Shown here: piece after piece, positions 51,300-61,546 of the stretch
How the letters are laid out: each line of letters starts with the position of its first letter
Numbering within the stretch: position 1 is the first letter of the stretch
Assembly (NCBI RefSeq): GCF_036865545.1
Contig: NZ_CP142208.1
Span: forward strand, 1 to 64,000
Source of the DNA: Erwinia sp. E_sp_B01_1
Lineage (GTDB): Bacteria; Pseudomonadota; Gammaproteobacteria; Enterobacterales; Enterobacteriaceae
Direction: 5' to 3'
DNA length: 64,000 nucleotides
Position numbers and translations under genes: made by a program
The notes under the pieces: model-generated
Databases searched by the model: none
Told to the model about the DNA's origin: nothing
The model's input: only the letters and a program-made list of their open reading frames with translations

Positions 51300-51821
51300 A
51301 AAAACACACCCCTTATTGGTACGCGCTGACAAATAAGAGAGCGCGTTGATTTTTGTTTAGGACATTTCGGCGGGGAGCCGTCTGTATCACTGTATGCAGG
51401 CGGACTCTAGCACGCGAATATGACGCTGCGTAGTCATCGGGTTAAGTGTGATGTATATCACTAACTTAGGTGACCCTGAGGGGGTGTTTTAGTGATAGAG
51501 ATCACATATATGCAGTGTAAAAAAGCGACGACGGTGAGGAAACAGGCAAAACAGCCCGTTTTATGTGAGTTTTGTCACGAAAATGGAAGGGTGGTTTGTG
51601 GTGAATGTGTGATGCAGATCACAATAAATATTCAGGTGAAAATGCGGTCGATCACAGTTCCCACCGGACCAGATTCGCTGGCCTGATGAGGTGTAATAAA
51701 ATTACGTTTATCAGCCTCTTTGAGTTCTGAATTTTTCCTCTGTACTAAACCCAAATTACGCCTGAATAAAAACGGGCGGATAAAAGTCCGCCCTTAATAA
51801 TTAATGCTTAAGCCAGCTGGT
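51300..51821. promoter_or_regulatory. mtl promoter region with a CRP-site array
   Basis: Four good CRP-like sites: AAGTGTGATGTATATCACTA (from 51444), TTAGTGATAGAGATCACATA (51489), TTATGTGAGTTTTGTCACGA (51561) and TGTGATGCAGATCACA (51608-51623), plus a fifth half site GATCACAG at about 51650. Spacings are 45, 72 and 44 bases. E. coli mtlA also has five CRP sites. No gene is credible here; a 64-codon frame at 51492-51686 overlaps the sites. Confidence 0.82.
51767..51795 (-). terminator. Intrinsic terminator after yiaF
   Basis: GGGCGGA-TAAAAG-TCCGCCC; on the minus strand it is followed by GTTTTTATT, 28 bases after the yiaF stop. Confidence 0.88.
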
Positions 51822-52538
51822 TTACTGGAAACCGCCCTGAAGGGCCGTTTGCGCCTGACCCAGCGCCTGGGCATTGGCATTCAGGTTGCTCATCAGCGTG
51901 TTGTACTGAGTCGCCTGCTGCTGGGTTGGGAACTGGATCGCCGGGCCGTTGAATGTGACCTGGCTACCCTGCTGCTGCAGGAAATCACCCGTCTGCACGG
52001 CATCCTGGCTCAACGTCTGCAATGCCGGTAACAACGGCAGCAGCGCAGTGGCTGGCTGCGTCACGACTTTGTTATAGACGTTGTCATAGACGGTTTTTAA
52101 CTCTTCCGGCTGCTTCAGCGCGGCTTTGCTGCTGTCGGCCTGCGTTTTGGCGGCCTGAATTTGCTGCGTCAGCACGCTCAGTGAGCCACTGGCCTGACGC
52201 AGTGAATCGCGGCGGGTCAGATAATCCTGCGGAGTACGGATTGCGGAAAGTTCATCCACTACCGGTTTCATACCCGAATCTGTGGCGCGGTTAACCTGCT
52301 GAGAGAAGCCGTAAATAATGGCGTAATCACTGACGTAATTGCCAAATTTTTGCTTCTGATCTTCACTGAGGGCGGGCAGATGTTCGCCGCTGCGCAACAC
52401 AGTGTTTTGCAGGAAATCGATAAAGGCTTTGCGCTGATCGGCTTCGTTATCACCGCAGCCAGCCAGTTGAAAGACCAGAAACAGCGCCACAAAAGGCACT
52501 AACAGACGCGACCAGACGCGAAAGATTCCTGTCGTCAT
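51822..52538 (-). CDS. yiaF: DUF3053 family lipoprotein YiaF
   Basis: 238 residues. Signal peptide with lipobox QLAGC (cysteine near residue 28), then the conserved core DQRKAFIDFLQNTVLRSGE and KFGNYVSDYAIIYGFSQQVN, matching E. coli YiaF. The rest is helical and Gln/Ala-rich. Function unknown; probably an envelope protein. The ATG at 52538 is chosen because the upstream open frame lacks homology and would hide the signal peptide. Confidence 0.92.
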   Translation of the reverse strand: MTTGIFRVWSRLLVPFVALFLVFQLAGCGDNEADQRKAFIDFLQNTVLRSGEHLPALSEDQKQKFGNYVSDYAIIYGFSQQVNRATDSGMKPVVDELSAIRTPQDYLTRRDSLRQASGSLSVLTQQIQAAKTQADSSKAALKQPEELKTVYDNVYNKVVTQPATALLPLLPALQTLSQDAVQTGDFLQQQGSQVTFNGPAIQFPTQQQATQYNTLMSNLNANAQALGQAQTALQGGFQ

Positions 52539-52680
52539 GGGGAGTAACTCCTGTAATTGTAGGGCTTGCAAGCAAAGAGGGCGGCATGCGCCGCCTCTGA
52601 AGAATAGTCTATACGGGGCGGTGAGGATATGGAAAACAGGGCCGGAAGGGCGAAGAAATTCACCCTTCCGGCAGGAGGAC

Positions 52681-54282
52681 TCAGAATACCAGCGCCTGAC
52701 CGTCTTTGCGGCTTTCGGTGGCGGCAATATAGAAGCCCTGCGGATCGCGGACAATCACCTGCGCACCGCCAAAGTTGTAAGTCTGTAGCGGATCTTCCAC
52801 CACAATTTTATGTCCCATGGCTCGCAGCGCAGCAATAGTGTTCAGCGCCATTGCAGGCTCCACGCTGACTTCCCGTCCTTCCACCACGCGCCAGCGCGGC
52901 GCATCGATCGCCGCCTGAGGGTTCTGCTTGTGCAGCATAATGCGCAGCGCCATTTGCAGATGGCCCTGCGCCTGCATCGGCCCGCCCATCACCCCGAAAG
53001 ACATCAGCGGCTGGCCATCAGCATCCAGCGCAAACGCCGGAATGATGGTGTGGAAAGCGCGTTTGTTCGCCGCCACCACGTTAGGGTGATTCTCTTCAAG
53101 CACGAAACCGGCCCCACGATTTTGCAGGCTGATCCCGGTGCCAGGCACCACCACGCCAGAGCCAAAGCCCATATAGTTCGACTGAATAAAGGAGACCATC
53201 ATGCCGCTGGCATCGGCGGTGGAGAGGTAAACGGTGCCGCTTTGCTTCGGTGCACCAAAAGTAAAATCACCGGCTCTGGCAGGATCGATTAACGCCGCGC
53301 GGGACTTAAGATACTCATCGCTCAGCAGCAATTCTGCCGGAAACTCCATATGATCTTCATCGGCTATATAGCGCTCAAGATCGACCAGCGCCAGCTTCAT
53401 CGCCTCAATCGACAGATGCAGCCACTGCACCGAATCCGGCTCATAGCGGCCAATATCCCACTGTTCGAGGATACCCAGCGCCATCAGCGTGGCGATGCCC
53501 TGGCCGTTAGGCGGCAGTTCCTGAACGGAGCCACCGGCAAACGGACGCGACAGCATATCGACCCAGTCAGCTTTATGATTTTTCAGGTCCTCCAGCGTCA
53601 GCGCCGCACCGTGTTCACGGGCAAAAGCGGCGATTTTTTCGGCCAGCTCCCCCTCATAAAACGCTTCGCCATTGGTCGCAGCGATTTTTTCCAGCGTGTC
53701 GGCCTGATCCGGGTTGCGGAACAGTTCACCCACCTTTGGTGGACGGCCTTCCGGCGCGAAGCAGGCGCTGAAGCCCGGCTGATCGCGCAGCTTGTTAAAG
53801 CCCCGCTCCCAAAGATGACCGATCAGCGGCGAAACCGGGAAGCCGTTACGCGCATACTCAATCGCAGGCTGAGCAAGCGTGGTAAGCGGCAGGGTGCCAA
53901 AACGTTCCGCCAGTTCCACCCAGGCAGAAACCGCTCCCGGTACGGTGACGGCATCCCAGCCAATTTCTGGCATTGCTGCAAGATGGGCAAAGGTTTCGCG
54001 CGTCCAGGCAGCCGGTGCGCGGCCTGAGGCATTCAGGGCATGGAGTTTTTTGCCATCCCAGACGATGGCAAAGGCATCACTGCCGATGCCGTTGCCGGTA
54101 GGTTCCACCACCGTTAACGCCATGGCGGTAGCTATTGCGGCATCCACCGCGTTACCACCCAGTTGCAGCATCCGAATCCCGGCCTGAGCTGCCAGCGGTT
54201 GCGAGGCCGCGACGGCGTTACGGCCCATCATTGGCGCACGGTAAGAAGGGTATCCCACGTTAAAATCACTGATTGCACTCAT
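52681..54282 (-). CDS. Gamma-glutamyltransferase family hydrolase without signal peptide
   Basis: 533 residues of the Ntn-hydrolase GGT family. The likely self-processing nucleophile is Thr350 in QSGTVYLSTADASG, aligned with TTH of classical GGT; NYMGFGSGVVVPGTGI and FGVMGGPMQAQGH are the other substrate and glycine motifs. The N-terminus (MSAISDFNVGYPSYRAP) has no signal peptide, so it acts in the cytoplasm, like the YwrD-type branch. Last gene of a peptide-transporter operon; it may hydrolyse imported gamma-glutamyl compounds. The exact substrate is unknown. Confidence 0.9.
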   Translation of the reverse strand: MSAISDFNVGYPSYRAPMMGRNAVAASQPLAAQAGIRMLQLGGNAVDAAIATAMALTVVEPTGNGIGSDAFAIVWDGKKLHALNASGRAPAAWTRETFAHLAAMPEIGWDAVTVPGAVSAWVELAERFGTLPLTTLAQPAIEYARNGFPVSPLIGHLWERGFNKLRDQPGFSACFAPEGRPPKVGELFRNPDQADTLEKIAATNGEAFYEGELAEKIAAFAREHGAALTLEDLKNHKADWVDMLSRPFAGGSVQELPPNGQGIATLMALGILEQWDIGRYEPDSVQWLHLSIEAMKLALVDLERYIADEDHMEFPAELLLSDEYLKSRAALIDPARAGDFTFGAPKQSGTVYLSTADASGMMVSFIQSNYMGFGSGVVVPGTGISLQNRGAGFVLEENHPNVVAANKRAFHTIIPAFALDADGQPLMSFGVMGGPMQAQGHLQMALRIMLHKQNPQAAIDAPRWRVVEGREVSVEPAMALNTIAALRAMGHKIVVEDPLQTYNFGGAQVIVRDPQGFYIAATESRKDGQALVF

Positions 54283-54298
54283 AGCAGTTCCTTAAGGA

Positions 54299-55174
54299 TT
54301 AATCGTTACGCGGATCAAGCGCATCGCGCAGTCCGTCGCCCAGCAGATTGAAGCCCTGCACGATGAGGAAAATGGCAAGACCAGGGAAAACCGACATCCA
54401 GGGTGCCTGCTCCAGGAAGCCTTTGGCGGTGTTGAGCATCGCGCCCCAGGAGGGGTTGGGCGGCTGCTGACCCAGGCCGAGGAAAGAGAGGCTGGCCTCG
54501 GTGATAATGGCAGAGGCGATCGCCAGCGTAGCCTGCACCAGAATCGGTGACATCACGTTTGGCAGCACATAGCGCAGCACTATCCAGCGGTCCGGCAGCC
54601 CGATGGCGCGTGCGCCGTCGATATACTCTTCATTGCGGATGGCGATGACCTGACCGCGGGTCAGACGGGCAAAGATGGGCATGGCTGACAGGCCTATGGC
54701 GATCATCGCGTTGCCCAGGCTGGGACCAAGGAACGCGCCCAGAGCAATCGCGAGGATCAGGAAAGGGCAGGCCAGCAGCGCTTCGATAAAGCGGGAGATT
54801 ACGCCATCCCAGATGCCCTGCCAGTACCCGGCAATCAGCCCCAGCGGCACGCCGATCAGAATGGCAATCATCACCGAGATACAGCCCGCCAGCAGTGAGG
54901 AGCGGGCGCCCCAAATCATGCGGGATAAAATATCGCGTCCCAGTTCATCCGTGCCCAGCCAGTAAAGGGCGGAAGGCGCTTTGCGCACGGCCAGAAAGTT
55001 CGCTTTGATAGGGTCGAAAGGGGCGATCCACGGAGCCAGCAACGCCACCAGCACAAAGAACACCACAATCACCGCACCGATCATCGCGCTTTTATTGCCA
55101 AGGAACTTTTTCAGCACGCGGTTGGTGGGTTTTCGCAGCGCAGCGGCATTGCCGGAAGCCAGAATTTCACTCAT
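54299..55174 (-). CDS. Peptide ABC transporter permease (DppC/GsiD type)
   Basis: 291 residues with six membrane segments. The inner-membrane binding-protein-dependent transport signature is YIDGARAIGLPDRWIVLRY, and YWLGTDELGRDILSR is typical of the DppC/OppC N-terminal loop. It pairs with the DppB-like permease two bases upstream, forming the translocation channel. Confidence 0.93.
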   Translation of the reverse strand: MSEILASGNAAALRKPTNRVLKKFLGNKSAMIGAVIVVFFVLVALLAPWIAPFDPIKANFLAVRKAPSALYWLGTDELGRDILSRMIWGARSSLLAGCISVMIAILIGVPLGLIAGYWQGIWDGVISRFIEALLACPFLILAIALGAFLGPSLGNAMIAIGLSAMPIFARLTRGQVIAIRNEEYIDGARAIGLPDRWIVLRYVLPNVMSPILVQATLAIASAIITEASLSFLGLGQQPPNPSWGAMLNTAKGFLEQAPWMSVFPGLAIFLIVQGFNLLGDGLRDALDPRND

Positions 55175-55176
55175 CG

Positions 55177-56118
55177 TCAGCCTCGCATTTTCGGGTTAAT
55201 CAGCACATAGAGCACGTCTGCCAGCAAATTCAGCAGCAGAAAACCGATAGCCACCACCAGTACCACGCCCTGCACCACGGCGTAATCCCGGTTGAACACC
55301 GCATCGACTATCATTTTGCCAAAGCCTGGCAGGGTAAAGACCTGCTCAGTCAGCACCGCACCGCCTAACAGCTCACCAAACAGCAGCGTGGTGAGGGTGA
55401 TCACCGGCACCAGTGCATTACGGAAAGCGTGCTTAAGGATCACCTTTTTCGGCAGCAGGCCTTTCGCTCTGGCGGTGCGGATATAGTCCGCCTTGAGCAC
55501 GGCAATCATTGAGGCACGGGTATGGCGCATCAGCGTGGCCGCCAGCCCGGTTCCCAGCACCAGCGCAGGCAGCAGCAGGGTTTTGATGTTCTGCGACAGG
55601 CTTTCGCTCAGGGAGACATAGCCGGAAGCGGGCAGCCACTGAAGATGCACGGAAAAGAGCAAGATCAGCAGAATACCCAGCCAGAAATGCGGTATCGAGA
55701 TACCCGAAAGCGCGACAAAGTTGGTGGTGTGATCCACCCAGCTGTTTTTCCGCACGGCGGCGACAATGCCCATGCTGATGCCAACCAGCAGTGCCACAAT
55801 CATCGCCAGCAGTGAGAGTTCCAGCGTCACCGGCAGCTTGCTGGCAATCAGCGTGGTCACTGGCTCCTGAGTACGCAGCGACGTGCCCAGATCGCCCCGG
55901 AGCGCGTTGCCCAGCCAGTAAAAATACTGCGTGGGCAGCGGATCGTTAAGGTGATACTGCTCACGCAGTTGCGCAATCACCGCCGGATCGCGCTCCTCGC
56001 CCGCCATCGCCAGCACCGGATCGCCCGGCAGCAGTTTTTGCAGTGAGAAGACCATAATGCTCACCAGAAACAGCGTCGGGATCGCCAGCAGCAGGCGTTT
56101 ACAGATCAATTCCAGCAT
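55177..56118 (-). CDS. Peptide ABC transporter permease (DppB/GsiC type)
   Basis: 313 residues with six membrane segments and the DppB-type start MLELICKRLLLAIPTLF. The EAA loop is DYIRTARAKGLLPKKVILKH; VFTLPGFGKMIVDAV is also typical. It lies 14 bases after the binding-protein gene and two bases before the second permease. Confidence 0.93.
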   Translation of the reverse strand: MLELICKRLLLAIPTLFLVSIMVFSLQKLLPGDPVLAMAGEERDPAVIAQLREQYHLNDPLPTQYFYWLGNALRGDLGTSLRTQEPVTTLIASKLPVTLELSLLAMIVALLVGISMGIVAAVRKNSWVDHTTNFVALSGISIPHFWLGILLILLFSVHLQWLPASGYVSLSESLSQNIKTLLLPALVLGTGLAATLMRHTRASMIAVLKADYIRTARAKGLLPKKVILKHAFRNALVPVITLTTLLFGELLGGAVLTEQVFTLPGFGKMIVDAVFNRDYAVVQGVVLVVAIGFLLLNLLADVLYVLINPKMRG

Positions 56119-56132
56119 TGTCGCTCCTCAGC

Positions 56133-57647
56133 CTACGGGGCCATCTTCACGCCGGCCAGCCGCACCAGGCCGTCCGGGAAAGGTTTGAACCCTTCCAGTT
56201 TTTTATTCAGCCCGAAGATGCGGGGTTCAAAATAGAGGTAGGCAATGGGCATATCCGTTTGCAGTTGCTTCACCACTTTGTCATATAACGCCTGACGGGC
56301 CGCCTTATCATTGGTCTGGCGGGCTTCTGTCAGCCAGCTGTCAACCTGAGGATTGCTGTAGCGCCCGTCGTTCAGCGTGCCCTTGCTGTTGATAAAGGAG
56401 AAGATACTGCCATCCGGATCCGGACGACCTGACCAGCCGGAGAGGCTGAGCTGATAGTCACCGCGCTGTTGACGATCCAGCAGGGAAGCAAACTCGCTCA
56501 TCTGCAGATTCACGTTGAACCCGGCTTCGCTGACCATCGCCTGAATGACCTGGCCTACCTGTTGTGAGGTGGGGTTGTTGGTCACCAGTAGCGTGACGTT
56601 GACCGGCGGCTTAACGCCCGCAGCAGCCAGCAGCGCTTTGGCTTTTTCCACATCACGCGGGGCAACCGGCAGCTTAACGTGATAAGGGCTGACCGGTGAG
56701 AGCGCCTGATTAGCCGGGCTGTACAAACCTTCAAAAGCGACCTGGTTCAGCGCATCACGGTCGATCGCCAGCGAGAACGCTTCGCGCACGCGGGCGTCTT
56801 TGACAAACGGGTTGTTGGGGTCAGCTTTGCCGTTGGCAATATTAAAAGTGATGCCCTGATAGCCCAGACCGGTGACTTTGGCGAGACTCAGCTTGCTGTC
56901 TGCCTCCACGGTTTTTACATCGCTGGCCGCAATACCTTCGGTGAGATCCAGATCGCCAGAACGCAGATTAGCCAGACGCACAGAGGCATCCGGAATCGGC
57001 AGGAACACCACTTTATCGAAATGGTAGGCCGCTTTATTCCAGTAGTTATCAAAGCGTTTCAGTACGATACGATCCTGCTGCACGCGGCTTTCAAACTGGT
57101 ACGGGCCGGAACAGACCGGATGGGTGGCAAAATCGGGTTTGGCTGCGGCTTTGGGAGCGAGCATGGCACCGGCGCGATCGGTGAGCTGGCTCAGCAGGGC
57201 GGCATCAGCATTTTTCAGGTGGAAGACCACCTGATAGGGCGAGGCTACTTCTACTGATTCAATGGAGGAGATTTCGCTTTTACGCAGCGAGCCGGGCAGC
57301 GTCAGCGCGCGTTCAATATTGAACTTCACCGCTTCGGCATCAAATTTCTCCCCGTCCTGGAAGGTGACGCCCTGACGAAGATTCATGGTCAGCGTTTTAC
57401 CGTCTTCACTCCATTTCCAGTCTGTCGCCAGCCCCGGAACCACCTGCAGATTTTGATCCACATCGACCAGACGGTCACACATGGCTGCAAAAACAAACCG
57501 GCCATAGTAGGTACGGGCCAGGTGCGGGTCGAGCATATCCGGATCGGCACCCAGACCAATACGCAGCGTACTTTCGGCATGTGCCTGCAGGCTGCCCATC
57601 AGCATCAGGCCGCCCAGGGCGGTCAACAACGTGTGGCGTACTTTCAT
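56133..57647 (-). CDS. Peptide ABC transporter substrate-binding protein (SBP family 5)
   Basis: 504 residues. Signal peptide ending LQAHA|ES, then the SBP_bac_5 fold: LRIGLGADPDMLDPHLART, GLATDWKWSEDGKTLTMNLR, and FKPFPDGLVRLAGVKMAP at the end. Family members bind di/oligopeptides, glutathione or nickel. The operon's gamma-glutamyltransferase suggests gamma-glutamyl peptides or glutathione, by analogy with the GsiABCD importer; unproven. Confidence 0.93.
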   Translation of the reverse strand: MKVRHTLLTALGGLMLMGSLQAHAESTLRIGLGADPDMLDPHLARTYYGRFVFAAMCDRLVDVDQNLQVVPGLATDWKWSEDGKTLTMNLRQGVTFQDGEKFDAEAVKFNIERALTLPGSLRKSEISSIESVEVASPYQVVFHLKNADAALLSQLTDRAGAMLAPKAAAKPDFATHPVCSGPYQFESRVQQDRIVLKRFDNYWNKAAYHFDKVVFLPIPDASVRLANLRSGDLDLTEGIAASDVKTVEADSKLSLAKVTGLGYQGITFNIANGKADPNNPFVKDARVREAFSLAIDRDALNQVAFEGLYSPANQALSPVSPYHVKLPVAPRDVEKAKALLAAAGVKPPVNVTLLVTNNPTSQQVGQVIQAMVSEAGFNVNLQMSEFASLLDRQQRGDYQLSLSGWSGRPDPDGSIFSFINSKGTLNDGRYSNPQVDSWLTEARQTNDKAARQALYDKVVKQLQTDMPIAYLYFEPRIFGLNKKLEGFKPFPDGLVRLAGVKMAP

Positions 57648-58731
57648 CGCGTCACTTCTCCAGAAGGGGTTATTGAAGGGTGTTTTACCGCCTGTTCAAA
57701 CAGCGCACGGCGCCGGAGAAAAGCGGAAGAAGGTGGAGCAATCGTAATCACGCTGCGGTCGCGGTTGATCTCCTGCCAGCGATGACAGGCAACCTGACGA
57801 CCGCCCGGCAATACCTGATTGATCGGTTCAATCAGACGGCATTCATCGCTGACGTGAGGGCAACGGGTGTGAAAACGGCAGCCGCTGGGCGGTGCGGCAG
57901 GATTGGGCAGATCGCCCTGTAACATCGGGATCTGACGGTTTGCACCGGGCTGCAGCTGCGGCGCAGAGGCGATCAGCGCCTGAGTGTAAGGGTGCAGCGG
58001 CGCATCGAAAATCTCGTCCACCGTGGCCAGTTCAACAATCTGACCCAGGTACATTACGGCCACGCGATCGCTCATATGCCGGATCACCGCCAGGCCGTGG
58101 GCGACAATAATCATTGTCAGCCCGAACTGCTGTTTCAGGCTCTCCAGCAGATTCACCACCTGCGCCTGCACCGAGACGTCCAGCGCGGAGACTGGCTCAT
58201 CTCCCAGCAGCAGTTTCGGGTTCGAGGCCAGCGCGCGGGCAATCCCGATACGCTGGCGCTGGCCGCCGGAGAATTCGTGCGGATAGCGGCGTGACCAGGC
58301 GGCAGGCAGCCCAACCGTTTGCAGCAGGCCGGCGACTTTTTCCTGGCGCTGGCTGGCCGATAAGGATTCGTGCAGCCACAAAGGTTCACCAACAATGCTT
58401 TCCACGTTCATGCGGGGGTTCAGCGAGGCAAAGGGATCCTGAAAGATAATTTGCAGCTCACGGCGCAGCTGATTGAGGCGAGCGCCGCTGGCCTGGGTGA
58501 TCTCTTCGCCCTGATAAAAAACCTGCCCCTGAGAAGGGGAAAGCAGACGAAGCAGCAGACGGCCCAGCGTGGATTTCCCGGAGCCGGACTCGCCCACTAT
58601 CGCCAGCGTCTCGCCCGGCATCACTTTCATGGAGATGCGATCCACCGCCGTGACCTGCGGATTACGTTTAAATAATCGCGCGGGGCCAGCGAAAGTTTTG
58701 CTCAGGTCGGTACATTCCAGAATCGGGGTGC

Positions 58732-58735
<4 letters not shown>
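57644..58735 (-). CDS. Peptide ABC transporter ATP-binding protein (DppF type)
   Basis: 363 residues. Walker A GESGSGKST, Q-loop IIFQDPFASLNPRM, signature FSGGQRQRIGIARAL, Walker B LLLGDEPVSALD and the oligopeptide-type C-terminal Fe-S-like cysteine motif CRFHTRCPHVSDEC. His in the switch reads IIVAHGLAVI. ATG at 58735 overlaps the stop of the DppD-like gene. A C-terminal extension of about 40 residues is unusual. Confidence 0.93.
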
Positions 58736-59735
<1,000 letters not shown>

Positions 59736-59739
<4 letters not shown>

Positions 59740-60467
59740 TCTTCCTCTTCGCCGTGGCTGATGGCTTCGATCAACGCCTGTTGCAGCGCCAGAAGGTGTT
59801 CGCGCATCGCTGCAGCGGCCTCAACAGGCTGGCGGGCGGCGATATGCTGCACCAGACGCTGATGATGGTGGTCATAGTTGTTGAGGCGATCCTGCGTCCT
59901 TGCCAGTTCCCGCAGATGCTGCCAGCTGGGTTCCCGCCGTACCGCATCAATGGCATCGAATAACCCCAGCATCAGGCGATTACCTGCGGCCTCTGCGATG
60001 GCACGGTGAAAGGCGCTGTCCCAGAGTTCGGTCCGATCGCTGTCGCCCAGCGTGAAGGAGTGCATTCTTTCCACCAGGCGCTTCATAAGGGCTATCTGCT
60101 CATTACTGGCGCGCAGCGCAGCCAGGCGGGCCAGTCCGGGTTCCAGCTGCACCCGCGCTTCCATCACCTCCAGAAGATTGGACTGCTGAGGCAAATCCTG
60201 AAGCACCAGCGGCTGCACCGGCGCGGCAGGGCCAACAAAAGTCCCTTTGCCCTGTTTACGCCAGATCCTCCCCTCTTCTTCCAGCACGTCCAGCGCCCGG
60301 CGAATCTCACGACGGCCAACGTTAAAGCGCTCTGCAAGCTCCCGTTCGGTGGGCAGAGGATGATCGGGCTGGACTTCATGCTGTTGGATCAGCTGGCGGA
60401 GATTTTCCAGCGCTGAGCTTGAATTCACACTGGCTTCTGGCGTGCCACCCATAATTGGTTCGCTCAT
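59736..60467 (-). CDS. GntR/FadR-family transcriptional regulator of the peptide operon
   Basis: 243 residues. Winged helix-turn-helix PLPTERELAERFNVGRREIR near residues 39-58, with the wing KQGKGTFV; C-terminal FCD domain with AFHRAIAEAAGN and histidines in NNYDHHHQRLVQHI. First gene of the ATPase-ATPase-SBP-permease-permease-GGT operon, so probably a self-controlled local repressor. Effector unknown. Confidence 0.9.
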
Positions 60468-60558
60468 AGTAAGTTCAGATAAAGGGCTTTTTTGTGGCTA
60501 ACGGGTCTGGGGAAAGGAAATTAAGATGCTTCCCCATTAATCAAAGTAGGCAAGAAGC

Positions 60559-60579
60559 GAACCAATATTTAATTGGTTC
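60559..60579. promoter_or_regulatory. Probable operator of the GntR-family regulator
   Basis: Perfect inverted repeat GAACCAAT-ATTTA-ATTGGTTC, about 90 bases upstream of the regulator gene. Size and symmetry suit a FadR-type dimer. Confidence 0.68.
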
Positions 60580-61062
60580 ATATAATTGTGATGTTGCTCG
60601 CGCTAATAGACTGAAAAAGCAGTGAAATTAAATTACGAGGGAAATGCGACAAATTCAGGAGGCTTTCAGGTTTGCTATATTTTGGTGCAGCTGCACTCCG
60701 CGCTGCACGCGGTTTTGAAACTAAAGTAACTTTCCCTCCGGTTTCTGAGTTAAGACAAATCTGAAAAAAAATCCGGGGTAATTTGCGTGTAATCGCTACC
60801 AACGGCGGCCTGTATAGGTTCCCTGTAAAACCGGTGCGCAAAAGGATGCCAGGTTGTTAAGCAAGGTTGAAATTTAGGCAAAAAATATGACGCAAATCTC
60901 AGGTTTTGATCTAATAATTAGGTTCCTGGCGTTTCCCTGCGCTGTCTCTCTGAGCCACCTCTCTGAGCCACCCAGCGGCTGCTGTCGCCACTATTCTGAA
61001 CCTGAGTCTCAGGTTTTGACCTCCGGTCGTTCACATTTGTGAGTTTTATGAGGAGAGCTGAT
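60580..61062. other. Intergenic region before yiaG with short repeats and palindromes
   Basis: About 480 bases, no convincing gene. Contains a 12-bp palindrome GTGCAGCTGCAC (60685-60696), a 13-bp tandem duplication TCTCTGAGCCACC (60947-60959 and 60960-60972), a direct repeat TCTCAGGTTTTGA (60897-60909 and 61007-61019), and the palindrome AACCTGAG-T-CTCAGGTT (60999-61015). The last, just upstream of yiaG, may be an operator. Confidence 0.5.
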
Positions 61063-61356
61063 ATGGAACTGAAAGATCCAATGGGAGAGCTGCTGTCGAG
61101 TCTCGAACATATTGTATTAACACGTGAAGTGATCCAGGCCGCTCCTGCATTAAAGGGCGAAGTGAAAATCCCCGAGCCAAAACGCATCAGGGAAATCACC
61201 GGCATGGAAATTGATGAATTTGCCCTGGCTTTGGGCGTGAGTGTGACCTCGGTGAAAAGCTGGGAAGCCAAGCGCACCAAACCTTCGCGCAGCGCACAGA
61301 AATTAATGCAGTTAATACAATTTAATCCATGTCTCAGCAGAGAACTGCTGGGATAG
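61063..61356 (+). CDS. yiaG: YiaG-type helix-turn-helix transcriptional regulator
   Basis: 97 residues (E. coli 96). An N-terminal segment MELKDPMGELLSSLEHIV matches E. coli YiaG; the Xre/HigA-like helix-turn-helix is TGMEIDEFALALGVSVTSVK, then SWEAKRTKPSRSAQKLMQLI. Antitoxin-like fold, yet no toxin gene is adjacent. ATG at 61063 follows AGGAGAG. In E. coli yiaG is next to cspA, which is missing here. Confidence 0.92.
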   Translation: MELKDPMGELLSSLEHIVLTREVIQAAPALKGEVKIPEPKRIREITGMEIDEFALALGVSVTSVKSWEAKRTKPSRSAQKLMQLIQFNPCLSRELLG

Positions 61357-61360
61357 TAAG

Positions 61361-61384
61361 AAAACCCGCCATCTGGCGGGTTTT
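61361..61384 (+). terminator. Intrinsic terminator after yiaG
   Basis: AAAACCCGCC-ATCT-GGCGGGTTTT hairpin followed by GTGTTT. Confidence 0.9.
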
Positions 61385-61457
61385 GTGTTTCAGGGGGTCG
61401 GACTTGCGGGATTCGTCAGGCAGCTAAACGTGATTACATAAATAGTTTGTCACTGCC

Positions 61458-61478
61458 TGTAAGTTAAACGGACTTACA
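61458..61478. promoter_or_regulatory. Inverted repeat upstream of the alcohol dehydrogenase
   Basis: TGTAAGT-TAAACGG-ACTTACA, perfect 7-bp arms, 69 bases before the gene. Probably an operator of an unlinked regulator. Confidence 0.5.
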
Positions 61479-61546
61479 CTTCCGCCTTGCCCTGACCGGC
61501 ACATTTCACTACTCTACGCCGCTTTGCAAAACAAGGCGCATCCCCC

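Noticed and set aside
51492..51686. 64-codon open frame in the mtl promoter
   Set aside because: Overlaps several CRP sites and has a Cys-rich artefactual product.
60578..60841. 87-codon minus-strand open frame between the GntR gene and yiaG
   Set aside because: No ribosome site, overlaps the putative operator and palindromes, no domain.
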